A stretch of DNA of 64,000 bases, taken from NCBI RefSeq assembly GCF_000716445.1, contig NZ_JNWK01000009.1, positions 186,001 through 250,000 on the forward strand, written 5' to 3'. The translations under genes were made by a program, and so were the position numbers. Shown here piece after piece: positions 55,437 through 63,092 of the stretch. The notes beneath the pieces were generated by a model that saw only the letters and a program-made list of their open reading frames with translations, was not told the DNA's origin and searched no databases. How positions within the stretch are numbered: the stretch's first letter is position 1; the number at the start of each line of letters is the position of its first letter. Origin of the DNA: Streptomyces wedmorensis. GTDB taxonomy: Bacteria; Actinomycetota; Actinomycetes; Streptomycetales; Streptomycetaceae.

Positions 55437-56339
55437 ATGGAATCGCCCCTGGTGGTAGGAGTCGACGGGTCCGACGCCAGCCTCATGGCCTTGGACTGGG
55501 CGGTCGACGAAGCGGTGCGGCACGCCGTTCCCCTGCGCATCGTCCATGCCTCCCTGTGGGAACGCTACGAAGGAGTCGTGCCGGCCAGGACCACGGACCG
55601 CCCCTCGGGCCAGGTCCTCGCCGAGAACATCGTCGGTACCGCGGCCGAACGCGCCCGGCGCCGGGCACCCGACCTCCCCCTCACCGCGGACGTCCTTGCC
55701 GAGGACGCGTCCAGTGCGCTGCTCAGTGAGGGGCGGGAGGGCACGATCCTCGTCGTCGGGGCACGTGGGCGCGGCGAGCTCGCCGACCTTCTGCTCGGAT
55801 CCGTCGGCCTCGTCGTGGCCGCCCGGGCCCGCTGTCCGGTCGTCGTCGTCCGGGGGGACCGGCAGGCCCTGGAAGCACGCCACGGGCGCATCCTGCTCGG
55901 CGTCGGTGAACACGACCTGGACTCGCCGGCCGTGCGGTTCGCCTTCCGTGAGGCGGCCGTCCGGGACGCGGAACTCGACGTCGTCCGCACCTGGCGACGG
56001 CAGGCGCACGAACCGGCCGACCACCTGCTGATGAGGCGCGCAGGGGCGGCCTACTTCACGGAAGGGGCTTCCGAACTGCTCGACAAGGCCCTTGAGGCCG
56101 CGGCGTCCGAACATCCCGGGGTGCGCCTGCGCAGGAGCACGGTCGAGGGCTCCGCCCACAAGGTACTGACCGAGCGATCCGCCGCCGCCGACCTGCTGGT
56201 CGTCGGGGCACGACGCCGGGACGGGCTCGTCGGTCTGGAGCTCGGCAGGGTCGCCCACCGCGCCCTGCACCACGCCTCGTGTCCGGTCGCCGTCGTACCC
56301 CAGCGGCGTCCCGAGATCGCGGAAGGAGACCTGTCATGA
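55437..56339 (+). CDS. Universal stress protein, tandem domains
   Basis: 300 residues. Domain 1 begins LVVGVDGSDASLMALDWAVD and ends VGARGRGELADLLLGSVGL, with intact ATP-binding glycines. Domain 2 begins RILLGVGEHDLDSPAVRFAF and ends VGARRRDGLVGLELGRVAHR. Its TGA overlaps the ATG of the XRE-PPOX gene, so the two are made together. Confidence 0.94.
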   Translation: MESPLVVGVDGSDASLMALDWAVDEAVRHAVPLRIVHASLWERYEGVVPARTTDRPSGQVLAENIVGTAAERARRRAPDLPLTADVLAEDASSALLSEGREGTILVVGARGRGELADLLLGSVGLVVAARARCPVVVVRGDRQALEARHGRILLGVGEHDLDSPAVRFAFREAAVRDAELDVVRTWRRQAHEPADHLLMRRAGAAYFTEGASELLDKALEAAASEHPGVRLRRSTVEGSAHKVLTERSAAADLLVVGARRRDGLVGLELGRVAHRALHHASCPVAVVPQRRPEIAEGDLS

Positions 56340-57043
56340 GCACGGACGGTGACCCGCGTGCCCAGCACGCCACGAGCGACCTCGGCCGCCGCGTCGAGGC
56401 CAGGCGCACCCGACTCGGCCTGTCCTGGGAGGACGTGGCCGAACGGGCAGGCTCGACGCCCGGCTACATCGCCTACGTGGAGGAGCAGGTGGCCGCCCCG
56501 GGGATCGAGTTCCTGGTCCGGCTCGCGAACGCTCTGGAGACCACTGTCCGTGATCTCACCGGGTACACGGCGGACCTCGCACCAGGAGGAGCCCGCGCCG
56601 GGTACCGGGCACGGATGGAGGAGATCGGCGAGGCCGAATGCTGGGAGCTGCTCGACGGCCACGGCGTCGGCCGGGTCGCCCTCGAAGGACGGGACGGGCT
56701 GATGGTGTTCCCCGTGAACTACCAGGTCGTCGACGGGGACATCGTGTTCATGACTGCTGCGGACTCGAGCCTCGCGCGCGCCTCGGTGTCCGGCGTGGAG
56801 GTCGCCTTCGAGGAGGACCACCTGGACGAAGCCTTCAGCCAGGGCTGGAGCGTCCTCCTCGTCGGGCAGGCACGCTCGGTGTGGGAGGAGACCGAGGTAC
56901 GGAGGATCAAGGATGCTGTCCACTCGGCGCCGTGGGCCGGGGACGGGCGGGACACCGTGGTGACCCTCTCACCGCGCCGAGTGACGGGACGGCGCATCCA
57001 GGTGCCGGGCGCGCCCGGGGCGCCGTCCGGGTCTGCTGACTAG
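56336..57043 (+). CDS. XRE helix-turn-helix fused to a pyridoxamine-phosphate-oxidase-like (flavin/haem-binding) domain
   Basis: 235 residues. Residues 15-75 are an XRE-type HTH (RRVEARRTRLGLSWEDVAER and PGYIAYVEEQ). Residues 95-220 are a PPOX/FMN-binding split-barrel (GVGRVALEGRDGLMVFPVNY, VDGDIVFMTAADSSLA, WSVLLVGQARSV). The combination suggests a transcription factor that reads a flavin, F420 or haem ligand and so redox state. It is translationally coupled to the USP upstream, consistent with a local regulator of the stress cluster. Confidence 0.88.
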   Translation: MSTDGDPRAQHATSDLGRRVEARRTRLGLSWEDVAERAGSTPGYIAYVEEQVAAPGIEFLVRLANALETTVRDLTGYTADLAPGGARAGYRARMEEIGEAECWELLDGHGVGRVALEGRDGLMVFPVNYQVVDGDIVFMTAADSSLARASVSGVEVAFEEDHLDEAFSQGWSVLLVGQARSVWEETEVRRIKDAVHSAPWAGDGRDTVVTLSPRRVTGRRIQVPGAPGAPSGSAD

Positions 57044-57059
57044 ACGGTTCCCTCGGGGG

Positions 57060-57162
57060 TTTCGAGCCGGACAGGTTTCGAGCCGGACAGGAACAGCCGG
57101 TTCGATCCGGACCTGACCACGTGAGCGGCGACGGTGCCCGGCGAGCGGCGACGGTGCCCGGT
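57060..57162. repeat. Two sets of tandem direct repeats
   Basis: A 16-base unit (TTTCGAGCCGGACAGG) occurs twice in tandem at 57060-57091, with a third degenerate copy after it. A 20-base unit (GAGCGGCGACGGTGCCCGGC) occurs twice at 57123-57162. They lie between convergent genes and may act as a terminator or be slippage products. Confidence 0.7.
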
Positions 57163-57241
57163 CGGCGTCCAAGCGACGACCACGCCGAGCAGCACGCGCA
57201 AGCCGCTCGGCTGGTGGCCCCGGTCAGGGGCGGCTGTGGCG

Positions 57242-57988
57242 TCAGTGTTCGCTGGTGGTGATGTAGATGCCGTGCCAGGTGTGGTCCCACACGGCGCCGT
57301 TGGAGGCGTTGACCGACAGCATGCCGCTGATCTCGCCCGAGCGCAGGGTGTGCAGGGTGTAGTAGCCGGGGAACGCCTCGGCCTCGCCGACGGTCAGGTC
57401 GCTGCCCCGGTCATGCAGCCACTTCCGGGCGCGCTCCTGCGCCTCGTCGGGGGAGATCCGGGTCTCGGTCCGGCCATGCTGGTGCATGCCGTAGTCGGTG
57501 TTCCACATCATCGCCGGCCCGTACTCGATCCCGGTGTCGCCATCGGACGGATCAACGAGGATCTCAGTCGCCGGCTTCCCGTCAAGGGTGTGCAGTTCGG
57601 CGTAGAAGTTCATGGAGAACTCCATGACTTCACCGACACGCAGGTCGAGCCGGTCGGCGAAGGTGTCGGCCCGCCGGCGGGCCTGGTCCAGAGTCTCGAC
57701 CGGAGTACCGTCGCCACGCTGCCAGTAGCCCCCGCCCATCATGCCGGGACCCCACGCGCAGTCATCCCGGCCTGTCGTTCCCGGCCTCGTGCCGGTCCTC
57801 CACGAGTCCCAGTCGTCCCAGTCGTCGCCGGACATGCCCGGCCTCCAGCAATCGCCACCGGAGGGGCCGGGCTGGGCGGCGGCTGCGCTCAGGGGCCTGC
57901 CGCTGGCGGTGCTATTTCCGGCCGCGCATCCAGCTGCCAGAGCGAGCGCCGCCAGCGCGGCCGCGGTCCACCTGCTCGTGCTGGACAT
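57242..57988 (-). CDS. Met/His-rich secreted lipoprotein, possible metal binder
   Basis: 248 residues from ATG 57988 (AAGG site); GTG 57997 is too close to that site. Signal peptide with lipobox LALAAGC near residue 20. A low-complexity W/D/G stretch holds GPGMMGGGYWQ, and MMWNTDYGMHQHGRTETR lies near 160. Two PepSY-like segments (EARRRADTFADRLDLRVGEV-like and PDEAQERARKWLHDRGSDLT) complete it. No enzyme motif. The Met and His clusters and the neighbouring copper ATPase suggest copper binding outside the membrane. Confidence 0.75.
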   Translation of the reverse strand: MSSTSRWTAAALAALALAAGCAAGNSTASGRPLSAAAAQPGPSGGDCWRPGMSGDDWDDWDSWRTGTRPGTTGRDDCAWGPGMMGGGYWQRGDGTPVETLDQARRRADTFADRLDLRVGEVMEFSMNFYAELHTLDGKPATEILVDPSDGDTGIEYGPAMMWNTDYGMHQHGRTETRISPDEAQERARKWLHDRGSDLTVGEAEAFPGYYTLHTLRSGEISGMLSVNASNGAVWDHTWHGIYITTSEH

Positions 57989-58328
57989 GATCGTCACCCT
58001 TCCGGGTCGTTCCCCGTCCCTACCGACCGAACCGGGTTCGTTCCCTCCAGTCTCTCCCCGGACGCAAGGACCGCCGAGGGCCGCCCGGACCCGGCCGTTG
58101 CACCGATCGGCCCGTGCGTGAGACGACCCGGGATGCCCGCGAGGTCAGCGGTCACCGAGCAGGGTGAGCCTGGCGTGGAGGAGTCGAAGTGCTCCGTCGG
58201 GTGGCGCGCCGGCGCCGGTGATGACCACGGCGACGGCGACGGCGTTCCGGCCTTGCCCGGCCGAGGTGGCCGACGTGGATGCTGCGCGGGAGGCTGGAAC
58301 AGCAGGGCACGCGAGGAGGCGAGTGGCC
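57989..58328. promoter_or_regulatory. Divergent promoter region of lipoprotein and copper ATPase
   Basis: Contains CACCGATCGGCCCGTG (about 58102-58117), a half-match to the stress motif, and a GC-rich stretch near 58010-58035 (CCGACCGAACCGGGTTCG). No gene was called; the frame of the ATPase is open from 58164 but has poor coding character before 58329. Confidence 0.4.
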
Positions 58329-61043
58329 ATGCCTGTCGCGGACGTGATCGTCGGAGTGGTTTCCGTCGGTCTCATCGCTGTGCTGGGCCGGTACTTCTTC
58401 GGCCCGCGCAAGGCCGGCACGGTTCGCGTGGAGGGAGGCGTGCAGCGTGTCGACGTGACCGTGAGGGGCGGCTACAGCCCGAGCCTGATCAAGGTCCGCC
58501 AGGGCACACCGGTCGAGCTCGTCTTCGACCGGCAGGAGGCCGGAGAATGCACCTCCCGCGTCGTGTTCCCCGATCTCGTGGTCGGGGCCGGACTGCCCGC
58601 CCACACCCGCACGACCGTGCGGCTGAGCCCTGACCGGCCGGGCACCTACGGCTTCGCCTGCGGCATGAACATGATCCACGGGACCCTCGTCGTCGAACCC
58701 GCCGACGGCGGAGCACCGGAACCGGGCGCGGTGCCAGGCGCAGCAGCAGCGCCGAGCGCGGGGGAGACGTCGGCCGAGGACGCGGAGGCGGCCGACATCG
58801 CCGAGCGCCGGGCGGAGATCAAGGACCTCACCCGCCGAGTCGCCGTGGGCGCCGCGCTCACCGCGCCGGTGCTGTTCGCCGTCATGGCGCACGAGCTGTT
58901 CGGCGCCGGCTGGGTGCCCGGCTGGATGCTGAACCACTGGTTCCAGCTCGCCCTGATCACACCGGTGATGTTCTACACCGGCCGGCCCGTGCACGTCACC
59001 GGCTGGCTGGCCCTGCGCCACCGGTCGGCTGACATGAACTCCCTGATCACGCTGGGCACGAGCGCAGCCTACGGATTCAGCCTGCTCGTCACCCTCGCTC
59101 CGGGGCTGCTCCCCGAGGACGTACAGGAGGTGTACTTCGAAGCGGTCGGCGTCATCCTGAGCCTGATCTTGCTGGGCCGTCTTATGGAGGCTCGGGCCAA
59201 GGCCGGCACGGGCGAGGCCATCCGCGCGCTGATCGGCCTCCAGGCCCGTACCGCACGCGTCCTACGCGACGGCGCCGAGACCGAGACGCCCGTCGATGAG
59301 GTGGTCGTCGGGGACGAGATCGTCATCCGCCCAGGGGAGAAGATCCCTGTCGACGCCGAGGTACTGTCGGGCTCGTCCGCCGTGGACGAGTCGATGGTGA
59401 CGGGCGAGCCGATGCCGGTCACGAAGCACGCGGGCTACGGTGTCATCGGAGCCACCGTCAACACCACCGGTTCCCTGCGGGTGCGCGCGGCCAAGGTCGG
59501 CGCGGACACCATGCTCGCGCAGATCATCCGGTCGGTGCAGCAGGCCCAGGCGTCCAAGGCGCCGATCCAGCGTCTCGCCGACGCGATCTCCGCCTACTTC
59601 GTCCCGGCGGTCATCGCCCTCGCGATCGCGACGTTCGCTCTCTGGTACACGATCGGACCCGCACCGGCGCTGACCCTGGCCCTGGTCTCCGCCGTCGCCG
59701 TCCTCATCATCGCCTGCCCTTGCGCCCTCGGCCTGGCCACCCCGCTCTCGGTCATGGTCGGCACCGGCAAAGGCGCGCGGGCAGGCATCCTCATCCGCTC
59801 CGCCGAAGCCCTGGAGACCGCCCACAAACTGGACACCATCGTCCTCGACAAGACCGGCACGGTCACCGTCGGCAAGCCGGTCCTCACCGACATCCGCCCC
59901 GCCGCGGGAGTCGACGAAGCCGAGCTGCTGCGGCTGGTCGCCGCCGCCGAGGCCGACAGCGAGCATCCCCTTGCCCAGGCCATCGTCTCCGGCGCCCGCG
60001 ACCGTGGCCTTCAGCCGCCGACCGCGACCGGCTTCGACTCCGTCACCGGCAAGGGCGTCCACGCCGGGGCCGACGGCCACACCGTCATGGTCGGCACCGC
60101 CCGCCTCCTCCACGACACCGGCGTCGACACCTCCCCTCTCGACGCCGTCGCCGCGAACCTCGCGGCCGAGGGCAAGACACCCGTCCTCGCCGCGGTCGAC
60201 GGCCACCCCGCCGGGGTGCTCGCCGTCGCCGACACCGTCAAGAACGACTCCGCCCAGGCCATCGCGGCCTTGCGGCAGCTGGACGCCGAGGTCGTCATGC
60301 TCACCGGTGACAACGCCCGCACCGCCGCCGCCATCGCCGCTCAGGTCGGCATTCCCCGGGTCCTGGCCGAGGTACTGCCCGAGCACAAGACCGATGAGAT
60401 CCGCCGACTCCAGGCCGAGGGCCGGACCGTCGCCATGGTCGGCGACGGCATCAACGACGCCCCCGCTCTCGCCCAATCCGACGTCGGACTCGCCATCGGC
60501 ACCGGCACCGACGTCGCCATCGAATCCGCCGACATCACCCTCATCTCAGGCTCCCTCGCCGGAGTCGTCACCGCCATCCGCCTCTCGAAGGCGACCATGC
60601 GCAACATCAAGCAGAACCTGTTCTTCGCCCTCGTCTACAACGCCGTCGGCATCCCTCTCGCCGCCGGCGCCCTCTACCCCCTGTGGGGCATCCGCCTGAG
60701 CCCGATCATCGCCGCGGCCGCCATGGCCCTGTCCTCCCTGTCCGTCGTCACCAACGCCTCCCGCCTGCGCCGCTGGCACCCCGTACCACTGCCCGAAGGG
60801 GGCGACACACAGACGCTCCCCGAAGTCGAGACCGCCACCGACAGCACGCGGCGAAGAACGGGCCCGGACGGACGCGAGACGGCCGTCGACCCGGTGTGCG
60901 GCATGAGAGTCGACCCGACGACCGCACCCGAACACCGGGACAGTCCCGCAGGCCCACTGCACTTCTGCTCCACCCGCTGCGCCACGGCCTACGATGCCGC
61001 TCCCGACCGCTACGCGCCTTCCCTCAGCCGCCGACATCCGTAG
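58329..61043 (+). CDS. Copper-type P1B ATPase with N-terminal cupredoxin and C-terminal YHS domains
   Basis: 904 residues from ATG 58329 (AGGAGG, 9-base spacing). One N-terminal TM helix; then a cupredoxin-like domain (about 35-120: [41 protein letters not shown]) instead of the usual HMA domain. A P-type ATPase core follows: TGEPMPVTK, metal-site CPC in [13 protein letters not shown] (about 463), phosphorylated Asp in [11 protein letters not shown] (about 507), TGDN and [14 protein letters not shown] (about 704). A YHS metal-binding domain closes it ([16 protein letters not shown] and [17 protein letters not shown]). It exports Cu(I), and the cupredoxin could capture or deliver copper on the outer face. 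All catalytic motifs are intact. Confidence 0.93.
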   Translation: MPVADVIVGVVSVGLIAVLGRYFFGPRKAGTVRVEGGVQRVDVTVRGGYSPSLIKVRQGTPVELVFDRQEAGECTSRVVFPDLVVGAGLPAHTRTTVRLSPDRPGTYGFACGMNMIHGTLVVEPADGGAPEPGAVPGAAAAPSAGETSAEDAEAADIAERRAEIKDLTRRVAVGAALTAPVLFAVMAHELFGAGWVPGWMLNHWFQLALITPVMFYTGRPVHVTGWLALRHRSADMNSLITLGTSAAYGFSLLVTLAPGLLPEDVQEVYFEAVGVILSLILLGRLMEARAKAGTGEAIRALIGLQARTARVLRDGAETETPVDEVVVGDEIVIRPGEKIPVDAEVLSGSSAVDESMVTGEPMPVTKHAGYGVIGATVNTTGSLRVRAAKVGADTMLAQIIRSVQQAQASKAPIQRLADAISAYFVPAVIALAIATFALWYTIGPAPALTLALVSAVAVLIIACPCALGLATPLSVMVGTGKGARAGILIRSAEALETAHKLDTIVLDKTGTVTVGKPVLTDIRPAAGVDEAELLRLVAAAEADSEHPLAQAIVSGARDRGLQPPTATGFDSVTGKGVHAGADGHTVMVGTARLLHDTGVDTSPLDAVAANLAAEGKTPVLAAVDGHPAGVLAVADTVKNDSAQAIAALRQLDAEVVMLTGDNARTAAAIAAQVGIPRVLAEVLPEHKTDEIRRLQAEGRTVAMVGDGINDAPALAQSDVGLAIGTGTDVAIESADITLISGSLAGVVTAIRLSKATMRNIKQNLFFALVYNAVGIPLAAGALYPLWGIRLSPIIAAAAMALSSLSVVTNASRLRRWHPVPLPEGGDTQTLPEVETATDSTRRRTGPDGRETAVDPVCGMRVDPTTAPEHRDSPAGPLHFCSTRCATAYDAAPDRYAPSLSRRHP

Positions 61044-61103
61044 AGCGCCGAGCGAGACGGTGCCCACCCGTGCACAGTCCAAGGCCGAGTCGCCAGCGTC
61101 CCC

Positions 61104-61961
61104 TCACGTCAAGGGGACGACGGCGACCGGCGCGGGGCTGTGGTGGATGACCGCGTGGGCGACGTGGCCCAGATGCGGGCCGAGGGGGACGTTCCGACTC
61201 CGGCGTCCCACGATGACGAGTTGCGCGGTCCGTGACGCCTCGACCAGCTGGTACGCGGGCGAACCCACCACCGACTCGGCCTCCGCCTCCACACCCGTGT
61301 ACCGCTTCCGCCACGGCTCCAGCAGGTCCTCCAGCCCCCCGAGGAGGTGGCTGCTCAGCTCCCCGCCGATCCCCGGGTCCATGATGGCCGCGTAGCCGTA
61401 CGAGGCGGGAAGCGTCCAGCTGTGGAGGAACCGGAGCGACGTGCCCTTCCGGGCGGCTTCGGAGAAGGAGAACGCGAGCAGGGCCTCGCACGGATGGTGG
61501 ATGTCGACGCCCACCACGATGGCGCCTTCGGGACCTGTCCGTTCGTCCTTCGCGCGTACGAGGACCACAGGCCGTCGTGCCGAGCCGACGACGGCAAGGG
61601 AGACCGAGCCGACGATGAATCCGCGGACGCCGCCCAGCCCGCGCGAACCGAGGACGGTGAGGTCCGCTTCGTTCGCGGCGGCCGTCAGTTCCTCGGCTGC
61701 CCGGCCACGCGCATGCTCCGTGACGACCTCGAGGTCGGGATGGTCCTTCCGCGCCCGGTCCGTCTCGTCCCGCATCAGCCTCTCGATCCGCTCGTCCATG
61801 GTGCGGGCAAACGCCAAGGGGGCTGCCGGCGTGTTCGGCCACTCCTGCACGTGCACCAACCTGAGGGGCACTTCCCGCAGCACCGCTTGCGTCGCGGCCC
61901 AACGGGCGGCGGCGAGGCTTTCAGCAGAGCCGTCCAGACCGACGGTGACCTGGGCTGTCAT
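61104..61961 (-). CDS. Universal stress protein, tandem domains
   Basis: 285 residues from ATG 61961. Domain 1 QVTVGLDGSAESLAAARWAA ends LGSRGLGGVRGFIVGSVSLA. Domain 2 AIVVGVDIHHPCEALLAFSF ends VGRRSRNVPLGPHLGHVAHA. Both ATP loops are near-consensus. It is divergent from the USP at 62187 across a 225-base region with an operator-like palindrome and converges on the copper ATPase. Confidence 0.94.
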   Translation of the reverse strand: MTAQVTVGLDGSAESLAAARWAATQAVLREVPLRLVHVQEWPNTPAAPLAFARTMDERIERLMRDETDRARKDHPDLEVVTEHARGRAAEELTAAANEADLTVLGSRGLGGVRGFIVGSVSLAVVGSARRPVVLVRAKDERTGPEGAIVVGVDIHHPCEALLAFSFSEAARKGTSLRFLHSWTLPASYGYAAIMDPGIGGELSSHLLGGLEDLLEPWRKRYTGVEAEAESVVGSPAYQLVEASRTAQLVIVGRRSRNVPLGPHLGHVAHAVIHHSPAPVAVVPLT

Positions 61962-62080
61962 GGCGTGTCTCCCTCGTCGAGTCCTCTCCGCCCCGCCCCG
62001 ACTCCGGATCGGACAGGACATCTCACCTTTCAGGTTGGTGCCCCGTCGCTTCCGGCAGCAGGGCCGGGCAGGTCTCGATC

Positions 62081-62098
62081 GGGGCCGAACGGCCCATC
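62081..62098. promoter_or_regulatory. Operator-like site GGGGCCGAACGGCCCATC
   Basis: About 90 bases before the USP at 62187 and 120 bases before the divergent USP at 61961. Symmetric core GGGGCCGAACGGCCC. Confidence 0.55.
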
Positions 62099-62186
62099 CC
62101 GAGGAGGCCCACCACGATGCCAGTGTGGGAGATGTCGCCCCTCGGGACGCGCTCCCGAGCCTCGGGTGTACCCCGGAGGAGGAGCC

Positions 62187-63092
62187 ATGACCAGCGAGAC
62201 CCCCGCCCGACCGGAGCTCGGCAACGTCGTCGTGGGAGTCGACGGGTCCCCCTCCGGGCGCGCGGCCGTGCTCTGGGCCGCCGAGGAGGCGGAACGACGG
62301 GGGCGGTCCCTGCATCTCGTCCACGCCGCCGACACCGACCGCCGGGCGATCTTCGCCAACGCCGATACGCTCCAGGCGGTACGTGAAGCGGGGCGCGACC
62401 TGCTGGCCGAGACCGCGAGTACGGTCCAAGACGTCTTTCCGGATCTCCCCGTCACGAAGGAGCTGAGCCGCCAGGAGCCGGTCGCCGGTCTCCGGGCGGC
62501 CGCCGGCCACCGGGGCACGATCGTGGTGGGTAACCGGGGGCTCGGCGGCTTCTCCGCGCTCATGCTCGGATCCGTCGGTCTGGGTGTGGCGGCCCGCGCC
62601 GAAGTTCCCGTGATCGTGGTCCGTGGAGACGGTGACCGTCCCGCGTCGGGCTCGGTGACGGCAGCCGTGCACGGTGCTTCGGATCTGGGCTGGCTGCTCG
62701 TCGCGGCCGCCGAGGCCGACGCCCGCAAGGCGGCGTTGCGACTGGTGAGCGTGTGGAACGTGCTCACCCACGTCGGCAGTGTCGCGACCATGCTGGACGA
62801 CCTCGATGGGATCGCGCGGCAACGCGTGCAGGAGATCAAGTCGCTCGCCGATCTCGTGAGTGAGTTCTATCCCCAGCTGATCGTCAGCCATCACGTCGAG
62901 ACGGGCACGAGCACGCCCGGGATCCTGGTGGAGGCGAGCGCCCACACCGATCTGCTGGTGCTGGGCAGAGAACACCGAGCCCTGGGAGCAGGCCCATCCC
63001 TGGGGCGAGTCGCCCACGTCCTGCTCCACCACGCCCACTGTCCCGTGGAGATCGTCCCACCTGCCTTCGCCACCCGGGTCGAGGAGACGTGA
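62187..63092 (+). CDS. Universal stress protein, tandem domains
   Basis: 301 residues from ATG 62187 after GGAGGAGG. Domain 1 NVVVGVDGSPSGRAAVLWAA ends VGNRGLGGFSALMLGSVGLG. The second domain is more divergent (SVTAAVHGASDLGWLLVAAA) and ends LGREHRALGAGPSLGRVAHV. Its TGA overlaps the GTG of the next USP. Confidence 0.94.
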   Translation: MTSETPARPELGNVVVGVDGSPSGRAAVLWAAEEAERRGRSLHLVHAADTDRRAIFANADTLQAVREAGRDLLAETASTVQDVFPDLPVTKELSRQEPVAGLRAAAGHRGTIVVGNRGLGGFSALMLGSVGLGVAARAEVPVIVVRGDGDRPASGSVTAAVHGASDLGWLLVAAAEADARKAALRLVSVWNVLTHVGSVATMLDDLDGIARQRVQEIKSLADLVSEFYPQLIVSHHVETGTSTPGILVEASAHTDLLVLGREHRALGAGPSLGRVAHVLLHHAHCPVEIVPPAFATRVEET

